Part shown: piece after piece, positions 35,143-43,893 of the stretch | How positions within the stretch are numbered: the stretch's first letter is position 1 | Layout: each line of letters begins with the position of its first letter | NCBI GenBank assembly: GCA_947495035.1 | Contig: CANLXI010000027.1 | Location: forward strand, 27,094 to 91,093 | Reading direction: 5' to 3' | Origin: an uncultured Granulosicoccus sp. | GTDB lineage: Bacteria > Pseudomonadota > Gammaproteobacteria > Granulosicoccales > Granulosicoccaceae | Length of the DNA stretch: 64,000 nt | The notes under the pieces: generated by a model | Seen by the model: the letters and a program-made list of their open reading frames with translations, nothing else | The model's database searches: none | What the model was told of the DNA's origin: nothing | Program-made: the position numbers and the translations under genes

Positions 35143-36123
35143 CTACTCGGCGGTAGCTGTGCCTGCCGCAGTGCTGGCAAGCCCTGCCAGTGCCGCACTG
35201 ATCGTGGCCAGTCGTGCGTCTTCACCTTCAATGCCGTGGCGTTCCGCCAGGTAGGCAGGGTCGTTATAGGCAATGGTCACGACACCACCGTCATCTTCGA
35301 ATACCAGCATTTTCTGCGGCAGATCAATACCGATACTCTGCTCGATCTGCATCAGTGGTGTGCCGGCATTCGGGTTGCCGAAGATGACCAGGCGGGTGGG
35401 GTTCAGATCCATCTCGACACTCTCGGCATTGGCGGCGTGGTCCAGTTCCCGTACCAGCAGCAGCGGCTCGGCGTTCTGAATGGCGCTCACCAGTGTGTTG
35501 TAAGTGCTGTCCATGTCCTGGGTACTGGTGACGGTGATGATGCCTTCGCCGGCGCTGACGTTCGTGCTGGCAAGCGGTTCCGCATCGCTGTCTTCTTCGG
35601 TATTGCCTGATGCGTTGAAAGACAGCGCATCGAGGGCACCGGCTATCGTCTGCAGCGCAGCATCAGCCGAGTCATCGCCAACGATGGCGTGTCGCTGTTG
35701 CAGATAATCGGCCGAGTTGTAGGCGATCTGCGTGTCACCCTCTTCGTTTTCCCAGGCCAGAATCTTCTGCGGCAGGTCGAGACCTGCCAGCTGGTTGACT
35801 TGCATCAGGGGTGTTCCCAGAGCCGGATTGCCAAACAGCTGGACGGAGGTGGGGCGCAGAGTCTCACCGATACCGGCGGCATTGGCCTGATGATCGATCA
35901 GTGGCAAGGCCGTGATCGCGTCATTGTTGTTCAGTGCTGTCAGCAAGGCGCCCATGGCTTCGCCGACGGGGCGTGCGCTATCGAATGCGACCAGGCCGTC
36001 AACAGAGGCGGTTGCACCGCCTGTGGTGTCTGTATCAGCATCGTCGTCGCTGCTGCAGCCACTGATGAAGGCGGTGGCCATGCTGGTACAGAGGATGGCT
36101 CCTTTGATCAGGGCACTGGACAT
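35143..36123 (-). CDS. Lipoprotein with two DUF302 domains
   Basis: 326 residues from ATG 36123, 7 bases after CTGGAG; the frame opens at 36204 but the extension would bury the signal. Lipobox ISGC with Cys23, then an Asp/Thr/Gly linker. Two tandem DUF302 domains share GNPxxGTPLMQ(V/I)(N/E)Q and DLPQKxLxxE and end in IAYNxxxYLxxRH; the second is close to a copy of the first. DUF302 proteins are small periplasmic or cytoplasmic proteins of unknown function, and a fused pair as a lipoprotein is uncommon. It stands alone on its strand between two sets of hairpins and the yej operon. Confidence 0.88.
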   Translation of the reverse strand: MSSALIKGAILCTSMATAFISGCSSDDDADTDTTGGATASVDGLVAFDSARPVGEAMGALLTALNNNDAITALPLIDHQANAAGIGETLRPTSVQLFGNPALGTPLMQVNQLAGLDLPQKILAWENEEGDTQIAYNSADYLQQRHAIVGDDSADAALQTIAGALDALSFNASGNTEEDSDAEPLASTNVSAGEGIITVTSTQDMDSTYNTLVSAIQNAEPLLLVRELDHAANAESVEMDLNPTRLVIFGNPNAGTPLMQIEQSIGIDLPQKMLVFEDDGGVVTIAYNDPAYLAERHGIEGEDARLATISAALAGLASTAAGTATAE

Positions 36124-36249
36124 GGGATGGACTCCAGGGGGTAATGGATTGAGGCCACTTAGAGCCCGATCTGTTGACAAGTTCCCCGGTTCTCCATACC
36201 GCAATGATCGACGAGTGAAACAGAGACCGCCACGCGGTCACGCCTGTTG

Positions 36250-37875
36250 TTACTGACTCACACCTCGGTTCACGGACTCGATGTCGAATGCTGCCCGCAT
36301 CAGGGCCTGGGTATAGGGTTCCCGGGGCTGATCCAGAATCTGCTGCGCCGGACCGCTTTCCACTACCTTGCCGGCCTGCATGACAATGATGTCGTCACTC
36401 AATGCCCTGACCACTTTCAGATCATGACTGATGAACAGATAGGCCAGGCCGTGCTTCTCCTGCAGATCCTGCAGCAACTGAACGATCTGCGCCTGAACGG
36501 ACATGTCCAGTGCCGACGTCGGTTCATCCAGCACGACCAGTGCGGGCTTGAGCACCATGGCGCGCGCTATCGCGATGCGCTGACGTTGACCTCCCGAGAA
36601 TTCATGCGGGTAGCGATGCAGGGCAGAGAGCTCCAGGCCGACTTCCTGCAGTGCCTCACTGACCCGTTGACGTCGTTCATCGGCACTCATGGTCGTCTGA
36701 TGTACCTTGAGTCCTTCTTCGATGATCTGCAGGATGGACATGCGCGGGCTCAGGCTGCCAAAGGGGTCCTGAAAGACAATCTGCATGGATTGTCGAAGGC
36801 TGCGCAGATCGCTGCCGGACCTGTCATGGATCGGCGCCCCTCTGAAGCGGATTTCGCCTTCACTGGCGATCAGACGCAACAGTGCCAGGCCCAATGTTGT
36901 CTTGCCTGAGCCGGACTCACCCACCACACCCACGGTGCGACCGGCTCGCAATTCGACGTCGATATCGACACAGGCATCGACATGATCGATGACCCGACCG
37001 AACAACCCGCCCTTGATCGGAAAACGCACACTGACCTGTTGGCCCTGCAGAATGAGTTCGGTGTCATCGAGTGCGCGCTTCGGCAGTTGTCCGGGTTCTG
37101 CCGACAGCAGCTGCCGGGTGTAGGGGTGCTCGGGAGAGGCGAACAGTGCTTCGCTTCGATTGCGTTCCACTACCTTGCCGGCCTTCATCACATGAATCTC
37201 GTCTGCCATCTTGCGCACGATCCCCAGATCGTGGGTTATCAGCAGCAGCGACATGCCCAGGCGAGTCTGCAGCTCCGCCAGCAGTTCGAGAATCTGTGCC
37301 TGAATGGTCACATCCAGGGCGGTAGTGGGTTCGTCGGCGATCAGCAGGTCCGGCTCGTTGGCCAACGCCATGGCAATCATGACGCGTTGTCGCTGGCCAC
37401 CGGACAGCTCATGCGGATAGGCGCCCAATCGACTGGCTGCGTTGCGAATGCCCACCAGTTCCAGCAACTCGAGTATGCGAGTTCGTGCGGCAGCACCGGT
37501 CAAGCCACGGTGCAGTTTCAGGGATTCACCCACCTGACGTTCGATGCTGTGCAGCGGGTTCAGGGACGTCATGGGTTCCTGGAAGATCATGCTGATCTCG
37601 TTGCCACGAACGGCTCGCAACACACTCGGGCCGGCTCCCATCATCTCCTGTCCACGGTAATTCACACGTCCGGCGGGATGGTGCGCAAAGGGGTAGGGCA
37701 GTAGTTGCAATATGGACAGGGCCGTTACCGACTTGCCAGAGCCGCTTTCACCCACCAGTGCTACCGTCTGCCCCTTGTCGATATGCAATGAGACGCCATC
37801 CACCGCCAGTGCCTGGTCCGGGCCCTGGCCGAAGGCAACCTGCAGATTCTCGATCTCCAACAGACGTTCAGTCAT
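36250..37875 (-). CDS. yejF: Peptide ABC importer, double ATP-binding protein
   Basis: 541 residues from ATG 37875 (MTERLLEIENL), which overlaps the yejE stop by 8 bases; the frame extends to 37920. Two complete ABC domains: Walker A GESGSGKS and GESGSGKTT, signatures LSGGQRQRV and FSGGQRQRI, Walker B LLIADEPTT and LVVLDEPTS. Fusion of two nucleotide-binding domains in one chain is characteristic of YejF. It powers YejB/YejE import of oligopeptides, including microcin C-type peptide-nucleotides in E. coli. Last gene of the minus-strand yejA-B-E-F operon. Confidence 0.95.
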   Translation of the reverse strand: MTERLLEIENLQVAFGQGPDQALAVDGVSLHIDKGQTVALVGESGSGKSVTALSILQLLPYPFAHHPAGRVNYRGQEMMGAGPSVLRAVRGNEISMIFQEPMTSLNPLHSIERQVGESLKLHRGLTGAAARTRILELLELVGIRNAASRLGAYPHELSGGQRQRVMIAMALANEPDLLIADEPTTALDVTIQAQILELLAELQTRLGMSLLLITHDLGIVRKMADEIHVMKAGKVVERNRSEALFASPEHPYTRQLLSAEPGQLPKRALDDTELILQGQQVSVRFPIKGGLFGRVIDHVDACVDIDVELRAGRTVGVVGESGSGKTTLGLALLRLIASEGEIRFRGAPIHDRSGSDLRSLRQSMQIVFQDPFGSLSPRMSILQIIEEGLKVHQTTMSADERRQRVSEALQEVGLELSALHRYPHEFSGGQRQRIAIARAMVLKPALVVLDEPTSALDMSVQAQIVQLLQDLQEKHGLAYLFISHDLKVVRALSDDIIVMQAGKVVESGPAQQILDQPREPYTQALMRAAFDIESVNRGVSQ

Positions 37876-38911
37876 GGGTCGTACCGCCGGAAAAGGTCTT
37901 GCGCGGATCCAGTGCGTCACGCACGGCCTCGCCGATGAATACCAGCAGGCTCAGCATGACCGCCAGCACGATGAATGCGGTCAGTCCCAGCCAGGGGGCA
38001 TGCAGATTGTCACGGCCCTGTTTCAGCATCTCGCCCAGCGAAGCCGAGCCGGGCGGCAAGCCCAGTCCCAGAAAATCCAGCCCGGTGAGTGTGGTCACGG
38101 AGCCACTGAGGATGAAGGGCAGAAAGGTCACTGTCGCCACCATGGCATTGGGCAGGGTGTGCCGGATCATGATGGCGGTATCGCCCACGCCCAGTGCCCT
38201 GGCGGCGCGTATGTATTCGAAATTGCGGGCGCGCAGGAATTCGGCCCGTACCACGCCGACCAGAGAGGTCCAGCTGAACAGGGTCATCAGGACCAGCAGG
38301 GAGACGAAGCCCGGCTGGATGACGCTGGCCATGATGATCAACAGGTACAGCACCGGAAGTCCTTGCCAGATCTCGATGAAGCGTTGTGCGAGCAGGTCCA
38401 GCAACCCGCCGAAGTAGCCCTGGACAGCACCGGCTGCGACACCGATGACGGTGCTGAACAGCGTCAGCAGCAGACCGAAACTCACGGACACGCGAAAACC
38501 GTAGATGATGCGTGCCAGCACATCGCGGCCCTGATCATCGGTGCCCAGCCAGTGCCTGGCAGTCGGCGCACTGGGAGGGCTGGTGCTCAGTTCGAAATCG
38601 ATGCTCTGATACGAGAAGGGAATGAGCGGCCAGTACAGTGATCCCTTTTCCTCGATCAGCTCGGTGATGTAGGGATCGGTATAGTCCGCATCGAAGGCCA
38701 GATCGCCACCAAAGGTTGTTTCCGGATAGGTCTTGAAGACCGGAAAATACCAGGCACCGTCATGGTGCACGGCTATGGGTTTGTCATTGGCAATCAGTTC
38801 GGCACCCAGGGACAGAGTAAACAGGAGCAGAAAGATCCAGAAGGCCCAGAAGCCACGCCTGTTTCGTTTGAAGCTTTGCAGGCGGCGCTGATTGAGGGGG
38901 CTGAGTCGCAT
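37868..38911 (-). CDS. yejE: Peptide ABC importer permease
   Basis: 347 residues from ATG 38911 (MRLSPLNQRRL, equivalent to the E. coli start), one base after the yejB stop; the in-frame ATG at 38932 lies within yejB. The long periplasmic insert after the first helix (ELIANDKPIAVHHDGAWYFPVFKTYPETTFGGD) distinguishes YejE from OppC/DppC. Then HWLGTDDQGRDVLARIIYGFRVS and the EAA-type loop EYIRAARALGVGDTAIMIRHTLPNA. It forms the channel with YejB. Confidence 0.95.
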   Translation of the reverse strand: MRLSPLNQRRLQSFKRNRRGFWAFWIFLLLFTLSLGAELIANDKPIAVHHDGAWYFPVFKTYPETTFGGDLAFDADYTDPYITELIEEKGSLYWPLIPFSYQSIDFELSTSPPSAPTARHWLGTDDQGRDVLARIIYGFRVSVSFGLLLTLFSTVIGVAAGAVQGYFGGLLDLLAQRFIEIWQGLPVLYLLIIMASVIQPGFVSLLVLMTLFSWTSLVGVVRAEFLRARNFEYIRAARALGVGDTAIMIRHTLPNAMVATVTFLPFILSGSVTTLTGLDFLGLGLPPGSASLGEMLKQGRDNLHAPWLGLTAFIVLAVMLSLLVFIGEAVRDALDPRKTFSGGTTHD

Positions 38912-38912
38912 G

Positions 38913-40022
38913 TCAGAAGTCACGGCGTTCAAAGTCGATGCGAGGGTCGATCAGGTGGTACATCACATCGCCCACCAGTTGCAGTATCAGGCCGAGCAGC
39001 GTGAAGAAGTAGAGAGTGGCGAAGACCACTGGATAGTCGCGGTTGATTGTCGCCTCCCAACCCAGCAGGCCCAGCCCGTCCAGTGAGAAGATGACTTCGA
39101 TCAGGATGGAGCCGGTAAACAGGATAGAGATGAAAGCACTGGGAAAGCCGGCAATGACGATCAGCATGGCATTGCGAAACACGTGACCGTAGAGCACCTG
39201 GCGCTCGTTGAGCCCCTTGGCTCGTGCCGTCTGTACATACTGCATGCCGATCTGGTCAAGAAAGGAGTTCTTGGTCAGCATGGTCAGGCTGGCAAAGCCA
39301 CTGATGACCATGGCGGTCACCGGTAGCGTGATGTGCCACAGATAGTCGAGTACGCGTTCCACGGCACTCAACTGTTCCCAGCCTGGAGACGTCAGTCCGC
39401 GCAGCGGGAACAGGTCCAGATAACGTCCGCCGGCGAACAGGATGATCAGCAGGATGGCAAACAGGAAGCTGGGAATGGCGTAGCCGACAACGATGGCACC
39501 ACTGCTCCAGATGTCGAACTTCGAGCCGTCCTTGACGGCCTTGCGAATGCCCAGCGGGATGGAAATCAGATAGACGAACAAGGTGGTCCACAAGCCCAGG
39601 CTGATCGATACGGGCATCTTTTCCAGCACCAGATTGATCACGGTCTCGTCGCGAAAGTAGCTGCTGCCGAAATCGAAACGCGCATAGTCCCACAGCATGC
39701 TGAAAAAGCGTTCGTGCACCGGCTTGTCGAATCCGAACTGTTTTTCGATTTCCTCGATGATGGCCGGATCCAGCCCCTGGGCGCCGCGGTATTTGCTGGT
39801 ATTGCCGGACTGCAGGCTGCCACCACTCTGGGTATTTTCCTGCAAGTCACCGGCCTGGCCGGAGAAGGCCGAGGTAGCATCGGCGGCGTTGCCCTGCATT
39901 TCGGCCAGTACCTGTTCGACCGGCCCGCCCGGGGCGAACTGGATGACCACGAAGTTGATGATCATGATGCCCAGCAGGGTCGGGATGATCAGCAGCAGGC
40001 GTCTGAGAATATAGGCCAGCAT
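38913..40022 (-). CDS. yejB: Peptide ABC importer permease
   Basis: 369 residues from ATG 40022 (MLAYILRRLLLIIPTLLGIMI); the frame is open further upstream through the 8-bp array but that part has no homologous look. Six membrane helices and the permease loop YVQTARAKGLNERQVLYGHVFRNA. The region GNAADATSAFSGQAGDLQENTQSGGSLQSGNTSKY is longer and more Gly/Ser-rich than the corresponding loop in E. coli YejB. The gap to yejA (40023-40301) is unusually long for this operon and holds the 8-bp array. Confidence 0.94.
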   Translation of the reverse strand: MLAYILRRLLLIIPTLLGIMIINFVVIQFAPGGPVEQVLAEMQGNAADATSAFSGQAGDLQENTQSGGSLQSGNTSKYRGAQGLDPAIIEEIEKQFGFDKPVHERFFSMLWDYARFDFGSSYFRDETVINLVLEKMPVSISLGLWTTLFVYLISIPLGIRKAVKDGSKFDIWSSGAIVVGYAIPSFLFAILLIILFAGGRYLDLFPLRGLTSPGWEQLSAVERVLDYLWHITLPVTAMVISGFASLTMLTKNSFLDQIGMQYVQTARAKGLNERQVLYGHVFRNAMLIVIAGFPSAFISILFTGSILIEVIFSLDGLGLLGWEATINRDYPVVFATLYFFTLLGLILQLVGDVMYHLIDPRIDFERRDF

Positions 40023-40162
40023 CAGAGGCGACGTGCTCCCGAGTGGTTTGTGCCGGACAGGGCGCGCTGCCGGCTCTCGAACAATTCGCGGGCCAGGCGC
40101 AGGCGCTTCGCAGCAGCACGGTACATCAGGCGATCCATGTCGGGCGAGGAGCAATCATCCTG

Positions 40163-40274
40163 CCGAACCGCCGAACCGCCGAACCGCCGAACCGCCGAAC
40201 CGCCGAACCGCCGAACCGCCGAACCGCCGGAGTACCGGAGTACCGGAGTACCGGACTGCCGGACTGCCGGATAC
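40163..40274. repeat. 8-bp tandem array between yejA and yejB
   Basis: Fourteen 8-base units in blocks: CCGAACCG eight times (40163-40226), CCGGAGTA three times (40227-40250), CCGGACTG twice (40251-40266), then CCGGATAC. Units share CCGRA at the start. The array sits in the intercistronic gap of the operon, 141 bases ahead of yejB on the minus strand. Any message that spans it would contain a long C/G-rich repeat able to self-pair poorly, so read-through effects are possible. Confidence 0.95.
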
Positions 40275-40301
40275 GGCTCTCCGACATCGCGGAAAACCGC
40301 T

Positions 40302-42191
40302 TCAACGATCCAGGTCGAGTTTGCCGTCCAGCGCCGGGTCGAGCCACCAGCCTGTCGGAAAGCCGGTGGCCGTGAAACTGATGTAGCGGGGCAGCGTGTC
40401 GGGTTGACCAAAGCGATTCCAGTAGGCAATGCGGTGCTCGGCGTTGTAGAACTGCGGAATGACGTAATGGTTCCACAGCAATACCCGGTCCAGGGCGCGT
40501 GTGGTGACTTGCAGTTTTTCCAGCGACTCCGCCGCCACGATCTGTTCCACCAGAGCATCGACCACCGGGTCCTTGATACCAGCCATGTTGGCAGACCCCC
40601 GCTCATCGGCTGCAGCACTGCCGTAGTAGGAACGCAGTTCCGGGCCGGGAGGTGGGAAGAAGTTCAGCCGTACCGAGATCAGATCGAAATCGAAGTCATC
40701 GACACGTACCTGATATTGTGCGCTGTCCACGATACGAATCGTGGCATCGATACCCGCCTTCTTCAGATTCTGGATGAAGGGCGCAGCGGTACGCTGTCCA
40801 TCGGGTTGGACCAGCAACAGCTCCATGCGCATCTGTTGTCCATCCTTCATCAGTTTGCCTTCCTGCAGTTGCCAGCCGGCCTCGTTGAACAGGCCCAGAG
40901 CCTGGCGCATCTCGCGCCGATTGCGGCCGCTGCCGTCGGTGACCGGTGCGCGAAATTCCTGACTCACTACCTCGGGGGCCAGTCGCTCGCGAAACGGTTC
41001 GAGCACCGCGATCTCCTCGGCAGTGGGTGCCCCGGAGCTGCCGTAGTCAGAGTTGGGAAAGTAACTGTTGATGCGTTCGTACTGGTTGTAGAGAATCGTG
41101 CGCTTGATGGTCTCGAAGTCGTAGAGCAGGTTGATGGCCTGACGAACGCGGTGATCGCCAAAGGGCTCACGCCGCAGATTGAAGAAGTAACCCTGAATGG
41201 CGCCGGGCGTATTGTCCGGTGGGGTATCGAGCACGATCTCGCCATTGTCCACCTCCTCGATCTGGTAAGCCGTGGCCCAGCGCTTGGAGCTGTTCTCGGC
41301 GCGGAAATCGATTTCTCCTGCCTTGAACGCCTCGAGCATGACCTCCAGGTCACGATAGTAGTCATAACGGATCGAATCGAAGTTGTTCAGCCCCTTGTTC
41401 ATTGCCAGGTCCTTGCCCCAGTAATCCTCCACTCGCGTGTAGGTCAGCGAGCGCCCCGCATCGATATTGCTGATGTAGTAGGCCCCGCTGGATGGTCCGG
41501 GTGTCAGGTAGGTCTTGCTGATGTCCTTGTCCTTCCAGTAGTCGACCGACAGTGGCGACAGGCCGGCCACCTTCATCAGCGGCTTCATGGTGTTGGTGGT
41601 ATTGAAATTGAAGCGGATCTGGTGGTCATCGACAAGCTCCACACTGTCCACCTCGCTGTAGAAGGATTTCAGGAAGGGGCGTCCATGTTCTCGGATGGTC
41701 CTGAAGCTGAATTCGATATCGGCTGCCGTGATCGGTTGACCGTTATCGAAGCGGGCTTCGGGGCGCAGCGTGAACAGGATCCAGCTCTTGTCGGCCGGGT
41801 ATTCGACGCTGCTGGCCAGCAGGCCGTAGGCCGATGCCAGTTCATCACCGGAGCCGACCATCAGCGTGTCGCTGGCCAGTCCGAGGCTGCGTGGAAATTC
41901 ACCCTTGAGGATGTAGGAATTGAGGCTGTCGAAACTGCCGAAAGCGCCCAGTACGATATTCCCGCCGGCAGGCGCCTCCGGGTTGGCATAGGGCCAGTGC
42001 GTCATGCTCTCGTCGTACAGTGGTTCTCCGAATTCCGCCATGCTCCAGCTGCGGGTGATGTCGCCTGATTGCTCGTTCGCCCAGGCCGTGGAGAGCAGCG
42101 GCTGAGCCACCGCTGCCAGGAGCAGGACTGCTGCAGTGCTCAGGCGAGTGATGGCAGGAGAGGAAGGAAATTTCATGGTCATGTCGAGCAT
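40302..42191 (-). CDS. yejA: Peptide ABC importer, periplasmic solute-binding protein
   Basis: 629 residues from ATG 42191, 6 bases after GTGGAG. Signal peptide ending LLSTAWA. An SBP_bac_5 family protein: GNIVLGAFGSFDSLNSYIL, ESMTHWPYANPEAPAGG (a YejA hallmark), SWILFTLRPEARFDNGQPITAADIEFSF, VRQAINLLYDFETIKRTILYNQY. It captures peptides in the periplasm for YejB/E/F. First gene of the operon; two more in-frame ATGs within six codons do not change the product. The promoter lies in the 252-base gap shared with ynjB. Confidence 0.94.
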   Translation of the reverse strand: MLDMTMKFPSSPAITRLSTAAVLLLAAVAQPLLSTAWANEQSGDITRSWSMAEFGEPLYDESMTHWPYANPEAPAGGNIVLGAFGSFDSLNSYILKGEFPRSLGLASDTLMVGSGDELASAYGLLASSVEYPADKSWILFTLRPEARFDNGQPITAADIEFSFRTIREHGRPFLKSFYSEVDSVELVDDHQIRFNFNTTNTMKPLMKVAGLSPLSVDYWKDKDISKTYLTPGPSSGAYYISNIDAGRSLTYTRVEDYWGKDLAMNKGLNNFDSIRYDYYRDLEVMLEAFKAGEIDFRAENSSKRWATAYQIEEVDNGEIVLDTPPDNTPGAIQGYFFNLRREPFGDHRVRQAINLLYDFETIKRTILYNQYERINSYFPNSDYGSSGAPTAEEIAVLEPFRERLAPEVVSQEFRAPVTDGSGRNRREMRQALGLFNEAGWQLQEGKLMKDGQQMRMELLLVQPDGQRTAAPFIQNLKKAGIDATIRIVDSAQYQVRVDDFDFDLISVRLNFFPPPGPELRSYYGSAAADERGSANMAGIKDPVVDALVEQIVAAESLEKLQVTTRALDRVLLWNHYVIPQFYNAEHRIAYWNRFGQPDTLPRYISFTATGFPTGWWLDPALDGKLDLDR

Positions 42192-42443
42192 TGATACTCC
42201 ACGATTGTCAGCGATTCTGTGATGAGTCTAGCAGTACGATTCAGCTGTCGATGGTTGCGAGCAATGGCTACCGGGTCGCCGTAACCTGTCACGAGGCCTC
42301 TCCGGAGTCATACTGGAACCTTTTCCGAAATTCAATGCCAGAATAGCGCCGCATTGACCGTTTGCAGTATCTGCCTGATGGTTTGCACCTGTCCGGTGCA
42401 TCAGAATCCTTCTCACCCTCGCAACCATGGAGCGCTCTACCGC

Positions 42444-43850
42444 ATGTCGATCCTTGACTCGCATTCCATTGACTCGTCTGCTGATGGCGGTCAGCCACGC
42501 AATCCCTGTTCCACTGCCGCCAGCTGGCTTCAGCCGATCATGCAATGTGTGAATCAGCGAGTGCAAGGGCGCCAGCAAGGGCGAGTGCAAGAACGAGTGC
42601 AAGAACGAGTGCAAGAACGAGTGCAACGGCGCGCGCAACGACGGGCGAGAAAGGGCATGCCATTCGCCGTCGGCATTCTGCTGTTCGCCGCCGTCAGCCG
42701 CTCGTTTGCGGTGGAGCCGGATAGCGAATGGAGTGAGGTTCTGGAAGAGGCACGCGGCCAGACGGTCTACTTCAATGCCTGGGGCGGCAGTGATCGCATC
42801 AACGGCTACCTGGGCTGGGTCGGGGAGCAAGTGAAGGCAGCGCATGGCGTCACTCTGGAGCACGTCAAGGTGGCAGACATCGCCGAGGTCGTGGGCCAGT
42901 TGGAAGCAGCCAAGCTGGTAGGACGCGATGAGAACGGCAATGTCGACCTGATGTGGATCAACGGCGAGAACTTCGCTGCGCTGAAACGAGCCGGGCTGCT
43001 GTGGGGCAGTTTCGCGAACAATCTGCCGAACGCCCGATTGTTGAAGGATTCGGCCTCAGTGAAGTACGATTTTTCCGTGCCGGTAGAGGGGCTGGAGTCC
43101 CCCTGGGGTGGTGCGCAGCTGGTCTTCATTCATGATACGGATACGGTCGCCGAGCCACCGCGTTCCGCGCAGGCCCTGCTGGAGTTCGTGAATGGGGATG
43201 GACGCTTTGCCTACCCGGCGCCTCCTGCCTTTCATGGCACCACCTTCGTCAAGCAATTGCTGATCGAACTGCTGGCGGGTAGTGAGACCGAGAGCGCATT
43301 GTCCGTTCCGGTCGAGGAGGCAGATTTCGACGTCGTCACGGCACCCCTGTGGGCTTATCTGGATCAGCTGCATCCTCGGCTGCGTGGTGCCGGCAAGAGC
43401 TGGCCCACCAGTGGTGAAATGACCCGTCAGCTGCTGGATGATGGTGAACTGGATATTGCCATATCGTTCAATCCGAATGAGGCCAGTGCCGCAGTCAAAG
43501 GTGGGCAGCTGCCGGAATCGGTACGTACCTATGTGTTCGACAACGGCACGATCGGCAATACGCATTTTGTCTCGATACCCTGGAATGCCAGCGCCAGTGC
43601 CGGTGCGATGGTTGTCGCCGATTTCCTGATTTCCCCCGAAGCTCAGGCTCGCAAGGCAGATCCGGAATACTGGGGCGAGCCGACGGTACTGGATTTGCAA
43701 CGCCTGGACGATGAACAGCGAGCCTTGTTCGATACGGTGGATCCGGGTGTCTGGGCATTGCCCATCGGCACGGGCAAGGTCCTGCCCGAACCACACGCGT
43801 CCTGGGCTCAGGCGCTGGAAGCGGCCTGGCTGGAGCGATACGGTCAATAG
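42444..43850 (+). CDS. ynjB: ABC transporter substrate-binding protein, YnjB-type
   Basis: The mature protein, from about VEPDSEWSEVLEEARGQTVYFNAWGGSDRINGYLGWV onward, is a full YnjB-like binding protein (LMWINGENFAALKRAGLLWG; FAYPAPPAFHGTTFVKQLLIEL; HFVSIPWNASASAGAMVVADFLISPEAQ). The start is unclear. ATG 42444 has GGAG 11 bases upstream; ATG 42540, GTGs inside the 12-bp array and ATG 42657 also fit. The array encodes RVQE repeats that, with RRAQRRARKG, would give the signal peptide (MPFAVGILLFAAVSRSFA) a basic n-region; starting at 42657 would leave it without basic residues. Substrate unknown in E. coli too. First gene of ynjBCD-ynjF. Confidence 0.88.
   Translation: MSILDSHSIDSSADGGQPRNPCSTAASWLQPIMQCVNQRVQGRQQGRVQERVQERVQERVQRRAQRRARKGMPFAVGILLFAAVSRSFAVEPDSEWSEVLEEARGQTVYFNAWGGSDRINGYLGWVGEQVKAAHGVTLEHVKVADIAEVVGQLEAAKLVGRDENGNVDLMWINGENFAALKRAGLLWGSFANNLPNARLLKDSASVKYDFSVPVEGLESPWGGAQLVFIHDTDTVAEPPRSAQALLEFVNGDGRFAYPAPPAFHGTTFVKQLLIELLAGSETESALSVPVEEADFDVVTAPLWAYLDQLHPRLRGAGKSWPTSGEMTRQLLDDGELDIAISFNPNEASAAVKGGQLPESVRTYVFDNGTIGNTHFVSIPWNASASAGAMVVADFLISPEAQARKADPEYWGEPTVLDLQRLDDEQRALFDTVDPGVWALPIGTGKVLPEPHASWAQALEAAWLERYGQ
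42558..42641 (+). repeat. 12-bp tandem array in the ynjB leader region
   Basis: Seven units of 12 bases beginning CGAGTGCAA (42558) with three identical copies of CGAGTGCAAGAA at 42582-42617 and degenerate units at both sides. In the ynjB frame each unit adds four residues (RVQE) and one GTG, so length changes would not shift the frame. Confidence 0.9.
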
Positions 43851-43893
43851 TCAGCTGCAAGCGGCAGGAATGCCGTATGCCTGAGCGGGTTGC

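Noticed and set aside
31711..40274. Possible CRISPR arrays
   Set aside because: Repeats of 6-10 bases without spacers, leader or cas genes; these are tandem minisatellites.
40033..40386. Repeat ORFs rich in AEPPNRR
   Set aside because: Produced by the 8-bp array; no start site or conserved sequence.
39333..42068. A 911-codon plus-strand open frame across yejB-yejA
   Set aside because: It is antisense to two clear yej genes, crosses the 8-bp array and has no domain or signal. Long antisense frames are expected in this codon usage.
42228..42863. A 211-codon minus-strand frame with LHSFLHSFLHS repeats
   Set aside because: Antisense to the ynjB leader and array; no signal or ribosome-binding site.
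43741..43752. GGGTGTCTGG in ynjB as another copy of the dispersed motif
   Set aside because: It lacks the AT at the 5' side and encodes a typical binding-protein segment (DPGVW); one such match is expected by chance.
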